Source of the DNA: Blasia pusilla
Taxonomy: Eukaryota > Marchantiophyta > Marchantiopsida > Blasiales
Reading direction: 5' to 3'
Length of the DNA stretch: 64,000 nucleotides
Assembly (NCBI GenBank): GCA_050084515.1
Contig: CM114273.1
Span: forward strand, 37,634,001 to 37,698,000
Made by a program: the position numbers and the translations under genes. Shown piece after piece: positions 38,031 through 49,342 of the stretch (position 1 is the stretch's first letter; every line of letters begins with the position of its first letter). The notes under the pieces were generated by a model that worked only from the letters and a program-made list of their open reading frames with translations, ran no database searches and had not been told where the DNA came from.

Positions 38031-40756
38031 AGTTGAATAGCGTTGGATGTATTTATGATAGGTCACCTCCATGATACTTATTAACCTCATACCTACCAAG
38101 GCTGTTTAGGCAATGGTTCGGGGCAAGATCCGAGGCGATTACCACATCAAAAGTGATCAGGAGAGACATCCTTAAAGTTCTTGGAATGTGTTGCAGGTAC
38201 GTTGAGAGATGACAGCCATAGTAATGAGTCTGGTTCATGGTCCTCCACTTTGAGGGGCATTAGGAGGTAAGATGTTCGAGTTGGTTTGAGATGAGAAAAA
38301 AAGTTCAATTGTTGTGGATGGGATTGCACCATAGCAACCAATACCATCGGCACCAAAGAGTCTTCTAGTAGTCACGATGGAGACTAAAGAGCCAAATATG
38401 GGTCCTAAGTTGACATGAATATATTGGAGCCGCATACATCGATTCCTTAGAGGTCATAAGAGTTGTTTTGCATTGAATATGCATGATTTGGGTTTACTTA
38501 AGGGTCCATGGATCCGCATTGAGTTGTCTAGGAGCACCTTAATCTTCCAAAAACCCTCTAAGTACAATGATATGGAGAGGGCCTTGATTCAAAGCTCAAG
38601 TTTGAACTTGGTCAAGGAAGGACATATGGAGATGTTGTATGGAGAATATACATCTTCAATTGTCATGCGTACTAAGAAGGAAGTGCATGAAAACTAGAGG
38701 GATATGTAGATGTATGGAGATGACCAATTAACGTATCAACCATAGACAAAGTGTGATAGGTATGCCATGCCCACTCTTGAGGATATTTTTGTTGCTATTG
38801 GACATGAAAAGATTTCAAGTTCTTAAGATCTTTAAGGTAGATGCAATCACATACCTATTAGATTAAAGGATAGGTTGAAGATGTCATTTTGGGGCATCAA
38901 TCCTCATAGGAAGGATTGTTTGTACTAGTGGCGGCTCTTACCATTTAGGTTAAAGAATGCTTGATAGAGGATTTTGGCAAATATGGATTTTGCTATATGT
39001 AACATTGATGACATTGTAGTCTTCAACCTTAAGATTTAGGAGCATGAGTGACATCTAGAGAAGATGTTTTGGCGATTGTAGTTATATGGACTAAAGCTAC
39101 ATCAAGGCAAGTGTGAGTTCTTCTACATGCAACCGGATTGAGTGTTTGGATCATACGATATATCTAAGTAGCCTTGGTGTGTTCAAGAAACAAAAGTAGA
39201 GGCTATCTCATGCAATATATGCCCTATAAATTTGAGTCACGTTTGCGCATTCATGAGATTGGTAAATTTGTATCGACGGTACATCAAGGGTTCTAATTTG
39301 ATTGTGTTGCCACTAACCTTTTTCACTAAGTCATATCACGACTGACATTGGGGAGATGAGTAGGAAAGAGCATTTCAGGTCCTCAAAGACATTCGCCCCT
39401 ATACTGATGAGACCTATGAGGGGGCATCTTTTCTAATTTCATATAGATTAGAGTATGTTGGGGCTTGGAGGGGTTCTCACCCATCATGATGATGAGGATA
39501 GACAGTTCATGGTGACTTATGCTAGCAACTCAAATAACGTTAACGTTGGAGAGGCAAAGTATAGCTTGTATAAAGGTGAGTGTTTTGTCGAAGTATGGGC
39601 TGTTGCACATTTCATGTATTATTTGTTCGATAATCCCTTTATCGTCATTATTGATAATCAATCATTTAAGTGGTTGATAGAGTCCAACAAATAGGGAAGA
39701 TGCATGAAGAAGGTCATAGAAATATTTCTACGTCATGCAACGTCTCATCAAGAGATCCTGAAAATATGTTGGCTAATTTAGATCTCGTGATTTAGGAGAA
39801 CAATTTTCAATTGGTATATTGACTTGGAACGCTCAACCAAGATGCAAATGGGTTGAGTGAAAATCCATGCCCAAGTCAACGAGATGTTCATTAATATGGA
39901 GAAAGTGATGAGGATAAGGTTCTCGGATGGCATATACTAGTTTATTTAGGTTTGTTGGCTATTGAGAGGCAAAGTGTTGGGACTTTGATGGCGAGATCCA
40001 ATGGAGAGCCCTTAGATTGCAAGTTCGGTAAGGAGGTGACAACTTATAGGGATATCCACAAAGATGGAATAGTCTTGGAGTACTTGAGTACAAGCAACAT
40101 CGAGAGCATGATGAGTGCAATCGGTATGGGATACTACAATAAGCCAAATAGTTTTGGTGGGAAGAGACACATATCTTACGAGTTTGGGAGGATGGTAGCG
40201 TACACATAGTGCCTCCTCCTTCATAGAGAGCATGATTAGTGGAGCATGCCCACGAGGAGTTGGGACACATTGGACTAAAGCGGACTTATAACTTTTTCCA
40301 AATAGAATATTGATGGTAAGGCATGCAAACTGCCGTTCAACAATTTGTTGCCCAAAGCAAGATGCGTGATCAAGTCTGGGCATCATTCAATGCTCCGACT
40401 TAATGGTTCTATCTACAACATGTGTTGGGTTTAGGCTATAAATAGATTTTGGATTTTGTGGGATCTTTACCTTTGATAGAACACCATAGTGGTTATACAT
40501 TGGATACTTCTCGAAGTGGATAGAGATGATTGTATTTCCTCTAAAAAATGTGAGGAAGTAGCACATGCATTTATAGATTAAAAAACATTAGCGAAGGTAT
40601 TGACTAACCATGGTACAAAGTTTTTCGAGGAGTTTCATGCCTCATGTGACTATGTGTTGATTGACCACCGCACTACTTCGCGAGATCATCTTGAGACGAA
40701 CTTACGGAGAGAGTTATAAAGATAGTGAAAATATTTTATTGGCTTGTAGAGAGATC
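38031..40756 (+). pseudogene. Gypsy-MT copy 2: RT, RNase H and integrase remnant
   Basis: RT N-terminal blocks near 38390-38700 (NMGPKLT, MHDLGLLKGPWIRIELS, MEMLYGEYTSSIVM), CNIDDIVVFN at about 39000 (YIDD box variant), RNase H near 39455-39890 (YSLYKGECFVEVWAVAHFM, IIDNQSFKWLIES) and the integrase zinc and core region near 40020-40745. The sequence is cut at 40757 by the terminal block A of another element, exactly at TGTCATGACC. Confidence 0.8.
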
Positions 40757-41506
40757 TGTCATGACCATACGGATTATGTCGTAGAGTATAGTGTGCTAGT
40801 AGAGGCCATACCTTATGTGGGGCCGTAGTGTCTAGGTAGAGATGTGGTTTCATACATAGGGTTGGGGGTTACTCAGTTGAGGGTGACTTTTCCAGTAGGG
40901 CCTGCTCTTATGTTGGAGGATATAGTGTGGAGTGCACTCAGAGAATAGTGAGTTCTTTGAGTTGAACCTGTTGCGTTGGGAGTTAGCCTTGGTAGTGAGT
41001 AGAGCTCTTGGCTATGGTAGTTCCCGCAAGCTTCCACCTGGATTCTCCCATCGTGGAGTGGGATTGTCTCGATTGTATGTCATTCTAGCTTGCCTAGAAT
41101 GATTGGGCAAGCTAGGCTTCCCCAGTCATTCTTGTTGTCTGAGGTACTTAGGACTTTATCCATGGTTTCTACATATCCTATTGAGCCTACAGTGGGGATT
41201 GAGGCATCTACATCGCGTGTAGAAGACACGAATGTAGCATCCAGTGCGTTATTGCGGATGGAAACTTCAATGTTGAGATCCCCATTATTTTCGACCACAG
41301 AGCTGATGGCTTTAGGAGTTGACTTAGCTCCTGTATTTCAGCTAGCAGCGACCTTGTGTGAATGTGGGGGTGTTATTGCTACACGTGCAAAGGTGGATGA
41401 GGGTGTTGCGGTGGAGCGACCCTCTATGTCAAGTGTAGCATTGAGCTCGGGGGTCTCACTTCCACACAAATGCCCCATCACGTGCGAACAAATTAGGGGT
41501 TTTTAA
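40757..41506 (+). mobile_element. Gypsy-MT copy 4: left end only (block A1 fused to gag-protease linker)
   Basis: Block A of the copy-D subfamily starts at TGTCATGACCATACGG (40757) and runs to about 41087 without its last 35 bp. It then passes directly into the gag-protease linker (RLPQSFLLSEVLRT, PIEPTVGIEAS, PLFSTTELMALGV, VERPSMSSVALS), as at 48780-48420 on the minus strand. Leader and gag are deleted. The left boundary is a clean insertion into the copy 2 integrase. Confidence 0.75.
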
Positions 41507-42265
41507 ATTTCGTCCCTCGGAAGACTTATTAAGTTTTGTGGAAGAACAATAGGGCATAATTTATTCCATCAAACTCTTATAAGAACAATAGGTATTTTTT
41601 ATTAGTCTTCCTTCCACGAAAGATGTTAAGATAAGATAGGGTTTATACATGTCACTTCTACATATATTAAATTATTTTTTTACAAAAATTAACTTCCCTA
41701 GCTAAAAAAAAGATATTTTGGGAAAAGCTTTAGAGAGAAGAAGGGAGTCCTTACTTTCAAGTTTCCCTCTCAATTTGAGTTGGGTTTGTTGGGTCTAGGG
41801 TTTTGGCCTTCGCAGACAAGCTTTGAGCGGCAAATTCATCCGCCACTTGAAGTCCCTTCCCAGCAGAGTGCACAACTTTGGGTTATGTTACTCAAGGAGT
41901 GGTGGTGCATCACAAGAGCGTGATCGGAAGAGGATCAACTCTGTACTTCTTGATTTCTTTGGGTTCTGTCGCTCAAGGAGTGGTGCCGTAGTAGGAGAGT
42001 GTGATTGGGAGTGGCCCGGAAGTTGGTATGCTCCTTTATTTTCTTGCTTTCTTCTATGAGAGTATATGTATCGTGCCTCTATTCTCTTGAGCGCTTTCCT
42101 TTCCTTCATTTCTACATTTGCATGCCTTCCTTCTTTGATTCAACACGGGAGCTTATTGAATGCACGAGCGCATACGCAATTGGAAGTGATATCACTGCAT
42201 GCTTTTGCTATCTCAAGATCTGGATTAGCAAGGCAGATTGCGGAAGGTCCACATTTTCTTGAGGC

Positions 42266-42341
<76 letters not shown>

Positions 42342-42728
42342 GATCCTGAGCTCTTGAGCTTCTCTTCGCGATCGGAGATTGTGGTGGCTCTTGAGGATGT
42401 GTGTGGACGGACTAAAGGGAACTGTTTATGCAACAACGTAGATTGTAATTTTTGGGCGCCGGGGGGGGGAGAATCGGGCATGCGTAGAATCGAATGCGAT
42501 GGCTGAGGCTGAAGCCATTGCGCTATTGGTATTCTGAGCTTTTCCTCCCGGGGGACGTGGGCAATTTCCACGGTTTCTGTGCGTGGGCATATTGTACATC
42601 CAGAGCGCCTATGGCGCTTTGCGACCAATAATGAAGCATTCTGATTGTAGAGCCCGGAGTGAAGAATGAATTCGGAAGAAAAAAGGCACTGAAGGAACGA
42701 GTTTGCATTATCTTGTGGTGAGATTGGA
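41507..42728. other. Intergenic between gypsy-MT copies 4 and D
   Basis: No confident gene. Includes an imperfect tandem duplication of about 80 bp (CTCAAGGAGTGGTG at about 41890 and 41970) and the CT microsatellite at 42268. Around 42430-42520 the plus strand reads CLCNNVDCNFWAPGG and RRIECDG, then two stops and SHCAI, which faintly recalls a PHD-type zinc finger. Confidence 0.4.
42268..42339. repeat. (CT)n microsatellite, about 72 bp
   Basis: Uninterrupted CT run. Confidence 0.98.
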
Positions 42729-43308
42729 TGTCGTGCGAATCCACATCGTCATACAACATACATCGTTGACATACCATACTCACATACATACATAACATAC
42801 ACGAGAGCATCCACAAACATAAGTGTACCACAACTGAAATCCGTGAAAGACCTACTGTCATAAAACATGTATAGAATCACATACAATCGAGCCAAACCCA
42901 TTCCACGATGGGAGAATCTAGGTTGAAGCTTGCGAGAAACACCATAGCCAAGAGCTCTACTCACTACCAAGGCTAACTCCCAACGCAACAGGCTCAACTC
43001 AAAGAACTGACTGTTCTTTGGGTGCACTCCACACTATATCCTCCAACCTAAGAGCGGGCCCTACTGGGAAAGTCACCCCCAACTGAGTAACCCCCAACCC
43101 TATGTATGAAACTGCATCTCTACCTTGCCACTACGATCCTACATAAGGTATGGCCTCTACTAGCACACTATACTCTACGACATAATCCGTATGGTCATGA
43201 CAGCTGTCGTGCGAATCCACATCGTCATACAACATACATCGTTGACATACCATACTCACATACATACATAACATGGACGAGAGCATCCACAAACATAAGT
43301 GTACCACA
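42729..43308 (-). repeat. Gypsy-MT copy D: right end B1-A2-B2
   Basis: B1 is 43308-43205 (104 bp, starts TGTGGTACAC, ends GCACGACA). After GC comes A2, 43202-42835 (368 bp, TGTCATGACC to GGATTTCA). After GT comes B2, 42832-42729 (104 bp), identical to B1 apart from about two bases. A polypurine tract (TAGTTAGGGGGGCGAG) lies directly before B1. A1 at the other end is also exactly 368 bp. Confidence 0.9.
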
Positions 43309-43640
43309 ACTCGCCCCCCTAACTAGCGGTTAGGTCCCTCTAACTCTCAAGTAGCCCTATACATCTACTACATGCTATACACCTTCGTGGGTGCACAAAT
43401 CAGAAGGCCGGGTGCTAGGTTGCCCCATCGTTAGTCGCACATTTGTAATCCATATCATGCAAAGATCAAGTCATCTACCTCTCCTAAATACATCGAGTAC
43501 AAACCCACCTTCCAGTAGGAACAACATCCATACGTGGAATCAATCACATCATGTGTAAACCTTACAACACCGTTCACACACCAACATACGGCTGCGTTAC
43601 CAGCAGACCCACACAACATGCACCTCAAGCTAGCACGTAT
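43309..43640 (-). pseudogene. Gypsy-MT copy D: decayed PHD finger and 3' untranslated part
   Basis: After the integrase, LRCMLCGSAGNAAVCWCVNG keeps the first CxxC of the PHD finger; the rest is scrambled by indels (VVRF where RGWHKAC stands in copy 3). The 3' part up to the polypurine tract has ACGATGGGGCAACCTAGCAC, as at 63169 in copy 3. Confidence 0.75.
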
Positions 43641-45022
43641 CATGGCTAAGCTTGGATCAATAGTACCATCCACATTTGGAAGATGACATGGTGCATAATT
43701 ACGCACATGGTCCTTCCAAACAACTCCATCACGACCCTCCAACATGAGAACTCCAGAAGCTAACACCTCGCGCACTCGTAAAATAGTGCGGTTTGCCATC
43801 ACATCCAAGGTTGTCGGTGCAATCTGCTGCAAATAGACATAGTCCCCCACATGGAACCTACGAATCGATGGTCGATAACCTCCACCCCGAATGGTTGCAT
43901 ACCGCAACGTATCTCTATGTTGAGCAATGGCAAGATTCTCAAAGGCTGTTGGTATAACTCTTCGAAAGAGCTCTGCCCGTTGAGAACACACCCTCATCCA
44001 CATCTCTGGGTCATCAAGGTTCACCACCTCACTAGACTCCCAACAAATTGCAACTGGCAAGTTTGGATCTCGGCCGTATAACAAAACATAAGGTGAGAAG
44101 GAAGCCAAGGATGCTTGGCGACTGAACCTATATCCCATGGCTAACCATGGCAATTGAATATCCCAGTCTCCAAGATGCCCCTTCTGTAGGCCATACTTGC
44201 GCAATGCCTCTTCACCGTCTGAACCACACGCTCATCCAAACCATCCGCCTCTGGATGATCTCGAGACGTGGTCCGATGATCAATCAACGCCTGACACAAG
44301 ACCTGACACTCGCCCTGAAACTCTTTACCCTGGTCGGTCAACACTTCAGCTGGTGCACCAAAATGACTAAGCACTCTATCAAGAAATGCGTACGCCGTTC
44401 CCTCACTTGCCTTGTCAGGTAATGCCACCAACTCAATCCACTTGGAGAAGTGCTCCACCATCACCAACACATATCGATGATGTCGTACAGTCAACGGTAA
44501 CGGTCCCGCAAAATCCTCACTCCAATGGTAACCCAACCCCATAATAGGCAAGGGATGTAACTGTGGTGTAGGGGCATTGAATGATGCCCTCACCCGGTCA
44601 CAAACCACACAACGTGACACCAACTGCTGCACCTGAGTATGCATGCCACACGACCAATACTGACCAAGGAGTAAGCTATACGTACGCTTTACCCAAAAAT
44701 GTCCGAACTCCTGATGGGCATGTCGCACAATGCGCTCTCTTTGAGCCAAATGCGGCACTTCTCGTACTCTACCATCCTCCCACACACAGAGAATATGTGT
44801 TGCCTCCAATCGATATCTCTTAGCACGTTGAAGAACACAGACTCGCTCCTTGGCACTCACTATACTTGGCACCCTATTGGACCGTAGGAACTCCAACACC
44901 AACGCATCATCATGAATATCACGCTGATCCGTACCACCGTCTCCAACCTTAGAATTTGAAGGCTGGCCATCTACCCTCTGACTAGAGTAAGATGTCATGT
45001 AGTCCTCCAGACTAGAGTCCAC
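43641..45022 (-). pseudogene. Gypsy-MT copy D integrase (DDE)
   Basis: Two frames, 45022-44141 and 44204-43641, joined by a frameshift. HHCC zinc domain: HAHQEFGHFWVKR then CVVC. Catalytic core: D in HWSEDFAGPLPL, D in VLTDQGKEFQ (60 residues on) and E in ADGLDERVVQTVK. This is the retroviral-type DDE integrase, not a tyrosine recombinase. The C-terminal part has LPWLAMGYRFSRQASLASF and FHVGDYVYLQQIAPTTLD, then VVWKDHVRNYAPCHLPN before the PHD region. Confidence 0.85.
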
Positions 45023-45052
45023 CCCTAACCAACATAAAAAGGCGGATGCATG

Positions 45053-46330
45053 CTAACCTGGGACCATCTCCTCATCAACCTCGCCATGCCATCTAGCCCT
45101 AGTTGCATCCTCTTGTCTAGTACATGGGTTCCTACTCAACCCATCAGCATCAAGGTTGGCAACCCCAGGTCTATGTACCACCTGGAAGTCATACTCCTGT
45201 AAGATAAGAGCCCACCGTGCAAGCTTCCCTGTAAGCTTGTCAGACTCCATCAACCATTTGAGCGGCTGGTGATCAGTAACAAGGGTTAACTGTGTGCCAA
45301 ACAAGTAACACCTAAAGTGTGCCACGGCCCACACTACTGCCAAGCACTCTCCCTCATATGAACTATAGCGCGACTCCACTGCAATATTCGAACGACTTGC
45401 ATAGGCCACCACAAACTCCATGTGCTCATCATCATGTTGTGTCAACACCGCTCCAAGTCCCAACCTACTCCAATCAGTGTGTAACTGAAATGGGCGCCCT
45501 CTGATAGGTCTCCTCAAGATAGGCGCCGCCACCAACTGGGCCTTAAGCTCCACAAAAGCTCTCTCCTGATCATCTCCCCAGTGCCACTCTTGATCTAATT
45601 TCAGCAATTGGTTCAAAGGCTTTGCCATAGCACTAAATCTCTTCACAATCCTCCGATAGTAGTTTGCCAATCCCATGAATGCCCGAACTCTACTCACATC
45701 TATCGGACGCGGAATAAGTGCAATAGCCTCCACCTTTGCTTGTTGAACTCCCAAACCACATGGATAGATCACATGACCCAAGTACTCAACATCCTCATGG
45801 AAGAGCTTACACTTTCCTAGATGCAAATGTAGACCATAAGCTTTCAACCGCTCAAACACCATCTGCAAATGTATCTGATGCCCCAAAATGCTATCTCAGC
45901 CTTGTCACTCTCTCGAATCGGCAATTGATGGTATCCTGCCCAAAGATCCAAAGTACTGAAAATCTTTGCCTGTCCCACCACATCAAAGATCTCCTCACGT
46001 GTAGGCATGGCATACCTATCGGCCTTGGTTTGCCGATTGATAGGACGGTAATCTCCACACATCCGCCTATCCGTGTAGTTGCCATGCATATCCTTTTTAG
46101 CAAGCATGATAGTGGCTGATGCATACTCTCCATGCGACAACTCCACTAATCCCGCCTCCAAAAGGTCCAACGTCCTACTCTGAATCAGGTCCCTCTCCAT
46201 ATCACTTTATCCGTAGGGACGACGGAAGATTGGCGTATCACTAGCCAAATCAATCCGTATACCGGGTCCAACCAGAGCACCCAACTCCTTCATGCAAAAG
46301 GCAAAACAACTCCTATAAGCATGTACAAAC
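45053..46330 (-). pseudogene. Gypsy-MT copy D reverse transcriptase and RNase H, active site deleted
   Basis: RT N-terminal blocks (ERDLIQSRTLDLLEAGLVEL, HGEYASATIMLAKKD, RRMCGDYRPINRQTKADRYA, FSTLDLWAGYHQLPI) run to about 45880. There KAEIAFWGI jumps to MVFERLKAYGLHLHLGKCKL: about 70 codons with the FPFGL and YIDD blocks are missing (compare 60600-60760 in copy 3). RNase H follows: LHTDWSRLGLGAVLTQHDDE, SSYEGECLAVVWAVAHFRCY, LVTDHQPLKWLMESDKLTGK, DADGLSRNP. Confidence 0.85.
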
Positions 46331-47575
46331 TGTCTCAAGCGTCATTTCTCACCTCCCGTAAGCTTGGGCCCAAGTAATGGCTCCCAAGTCTCCTCCACTC
46401 GCAGATTAGAGGGAGAGGACGATGCCATTGGCTGCTACACAACCCCCTCACAAGATGATACACCCTTAGCTACACCATCATTTGAGCAAATAACTCCTCC
46501 ACCAGCATCAACAACCAACTCCACATGCCCAGCCATTACATCCCATTTACTCCAAGGATGCAAAATACTACTCTCCTCGGCCCCAGCCGATGCCTCTACC
46601 ATCCCGGTAGCCATCGAGCTCATTACAAGGGGTGGAAGACCCACAGACATAGTCCGAAGTTGACGCTGCTCGGCCATACCAAGACTCAAAATCCAAGTCA
46701 AACAATTCAGGTCCATGGCCTGACCCAACACATGACGTCGTGAAGCCTCAGAAATGGAAGCAACTGTTGTCACACAAGTAGCAAATCCCATCGCACGCTC
46801 TCTCTCATCAACGTTAGGCTCCACCAACTGTCGCACATGAGAATCCCATACAAGCCCGGGACCACCTTCCCTGTAGGCATGTGATGAGGGAAAACTCACC
46901 AATGTGGGTAGTGCCATCCTAGGCTGGCCTAAACGGTTCACCACTGCCATATGTGACCGATCAATAACCCTCACCACTTGAGAAAGTCGCCCAGTATCCA
47001 AGATACTATCCAATGTAAGGCAAGGATCCCGCTGCACTGCATCATATGCTCGACGTAGAACCTCCCTAGGCAACAAGTTTGTTTACCACAAGCGTGGACG
47101 ATGTGCACGCGAGGCAACTCGCGCTGCATCCCAACAATGGAACATTCTCCAGAATGTAAGCTAGAGCACGTGCGTGATGAACCTGAAGATGTCGTAACAC
47201 CCGTAACATCTCCCAAAACAATCGAGACCTAGGGTCGTTTAATCCCTCATCACGACCAACACGTGTATGACCTTGACATGGCCATCCAGCAATCACCAAA
47301 TCCACAGGACCAACCCTCTCAAGGTCCTGCGCCCCCAACAATGCAATGTGTGACGGCAAAGCACGCTGGTACCCACGAATAGCTGATGGCGGAAACAACT
47401 CAGGATATCTCCGCATCAATCGACCAATATGTCGGGATGAGACTCTTTGGGCCGTCTCATCTCGCTCCACATACACGTATCTCCGCACAGGAATATCGGC
47501 CTGCAACACTACAGCCATACCAGTGCTAATCCCACCAAAGAGATCTAACACACAAATGCCCTCCGGCGGATACTA
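46331..47575 (-). pseudogene. Gypsy-MT copy D DNA cytosine-5 methyltransferase (DNMT3/DRM-like) and linker to RT
   Basis: Motif I VLDLFGGISTG at about 47560, RRYVYVERDETAQR, motif IV DLVIAGWPCQGHTRVGR with the catalytic Cys at about 47278, then DPRSRLFWEMLRVLRHL, motif VI AYILENVPLLG. A deletion of about 23 codons with a frameshift follows. Then ASRAHRPRLWW-like motif VIII (codon for the second Trp is now a stop), PREVLRRAYDAV, PRMALPTLVSFPSSH in the target-recognition region, late motif DERERAMGF and the SRRHVLGQAMDLN tail (motif X). GIxTG in motif I and the short single catalytic domain without regulatory parts point to the DNMT3/DRM side of the family. It lies in polyprotein order between protease and RT; one TAG now separates it from the protease. 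It would transfer methyl groups from SAM to cytosine. Confidence 0.85.
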
Positions 47576-48540
47576 CCATACAATGGGTGTAGTATCCAAA
47601 GGGATAACAACTGGACTGGTAGGAGTCCGCCGTGGGGCCTCCTTTTCCTCGTGAGGTATAACATCCTCATACCAAGCCTCTTGCACTAGGCGATGAGCCT
47701 CCTGCTGTAGTGCACCGCCTAAACTCCAAAGTGGCACATCCAACGATGAGGATGCCACTGCTCCAAAAATAGGGACTTCCTCATGCACAAGAGAATCCAT
47801 AGCAGAAACATTACCCTCCAAAAAGTCTCCAGGCCAAGTGACTACTCCACTAAAACCACCCCCAGATGCTAACACTGTTGGGGAAGACCCTCCTGGTCGA
47901 GCCCCATAAATAAATCTCACTGGAACTTGGCTCATACGTCCATCCCCGGACTGCCAACCAGGTTTATAAGACGCTGTCTCAGTCCAGTAATCAATCTGAA
48001 AACCCATCGGGTACAATACTGCTCCTCCAACTAGTACATCATACGACTCGGCTAATGTGACTACCGCAGGTATTCCCAACCAAGAGCTATCAGTCGCATG
48101 ATTTGGTCTCAATTGTACAGAAAAATTCTCCCGTGTCATGAATTGAGACCTATCATTGGCTCCTCCAAGTGATGTTTGAATCTGGAATGGGCAAGGCTCA
48201 AGCTCTGACCTCTGAATACCCAAACCGGTACATGCCGCCTTTCCCAACATCAAAGGTTGGGCACCAGAGTCTAACAAGACTCTGTCTGGTCTATACACAT
48301 GTCCTATAAGATTCACCAATTAGAATATCCCACTCTGGTTGTCCAACATACATACACCAGGTGTAAGCCTCTCAGGATCAATGGCTGGCCGGGCTGGTAA
48401 TGCATCCATCTTCGCCGCTGCTGCCTGCCAAGTAGCACTGGTACTCAATGCTACACCTGACATAGAGGGTCGCTCCACCGCAACACCCTTATCCACCTCA
48501 GCACGTGTAGCAGTAACACCCCCACATTCATACAATGTGG
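47573..48540 (-). pseudogene. Gypsy-MT copy D aspartic protease and linkers
   Basis: Frame 48319-47573 (248 codons): RVLLDSGAQPLMLGKAACTG holds the catalytic DSGA at about residue 17; PFQIQTSLGGANDRSQFMT and SYDVLVGGAVLYPMGFQIDY follow. The C-terminal half, to VIPLDTTPIVW, is linker that in copy 3 runs in frame into the methyltransferase. Upstream 48535-48320 is the gag-protease linker. A stop just before 48319 separates it from gag. Confidence 0.85.
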
Positions 48541-48543
48541 CTG

Positions 48544-49342
48544 CTAGCTGAAATACAGGACTCCTAAAGCCATCAGCTCCGTGGCCAAAAACAATGGGGA
48601 TCCCAACACTGAAGTTGCCATCCGCAATACTGCACTGGATGTTGCATCCGTGTCTACTACATGCGATGTAGATGCCTCAGTCCCCACTGTCGGCTCAATA
48701 GGCTGCGTAGGAACCATGGATGGTGTCCTAAGCACCTCAGACAACAAGAATGACTGGGGAAGCCTAGCCTGCCTCCCAGCCTCACCCCTCTTTGGGTCCA
48801 ACTCCACAGTAGCACCACGTGGCTCTGACGCTCGAGTGGCTCCTCTCGTAACTGCAGCCGATGCCTCAACATGTGCTGCACTTGCCATATAAGAGAGATC
48901 ATCCCCTCCATAAGAGGTGGAAGCCCTTGCTCCCGAACTTGATCTATGCTGGATACCAGCCATAGTAGCCAACTTCTGCTCCAACTGGTCAATCCTGGCA
49001 GCCATAGCTGACTCTGTCGTAGTGGGAGGGGTAGCCACTGTAGGCTCTCCAACCACTAGTCCACCTCTACCATCCCTACCACCTCGGCCTCTCGGAGCTA
49101 CTCCACCACCTCCGCGGCCTGATCTCAACTCTGGATGAAGATCAAAGCAACGCTCTCGAGGATGACCTGGTCTCTCGCAATGATTACACTGAGTTGGGGC
49201 CGACTGAGGCCCATCCTCCAAAGTCGGTCTCCCATCCTCTTGGGGACAAAACTTCCTAACATGATCACCTCCACATGTCCAACATGACTATCCTTGCTGC
49301 GGGGCAGCAAATGAAGGCAATGGTCTCTACGCAAGTGTCCCT
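48544..49342 (-). pseudogene. Gypsy-MT copy D zinc knuckle and gag-protease linker
   Basis: Frame 49221-48544. CNHCERPGHPRERC (49188-49147) fits CX2CX4HX4C. An Arg/Gly-rich stretch (GRGGGGVAPRGRGGRDGRGG) follows, then a coiled segment (ARIDQLEQKLATMAGI) and the variable linker SFLLSEVLRTPSM. A second cysteine/histidine-containing stretch lies just upstream in another frame (49330-49230). Confidence 0.8.

Noticed and set aside
43455-43640. Envelope gene after the integrase
   Set aside because: Sequence there is the decayed PHD finger and 3' untranslated region; no signal peptide or membrane segment.
46331-47575. Bacterial restriction-modification methyltransferase from contamination
   Set aside because: The domain sits between retroelement protease and RT in several copies, in frame with the protease linker in copy 3, and has the DNMT3-like GIxTG motif I.
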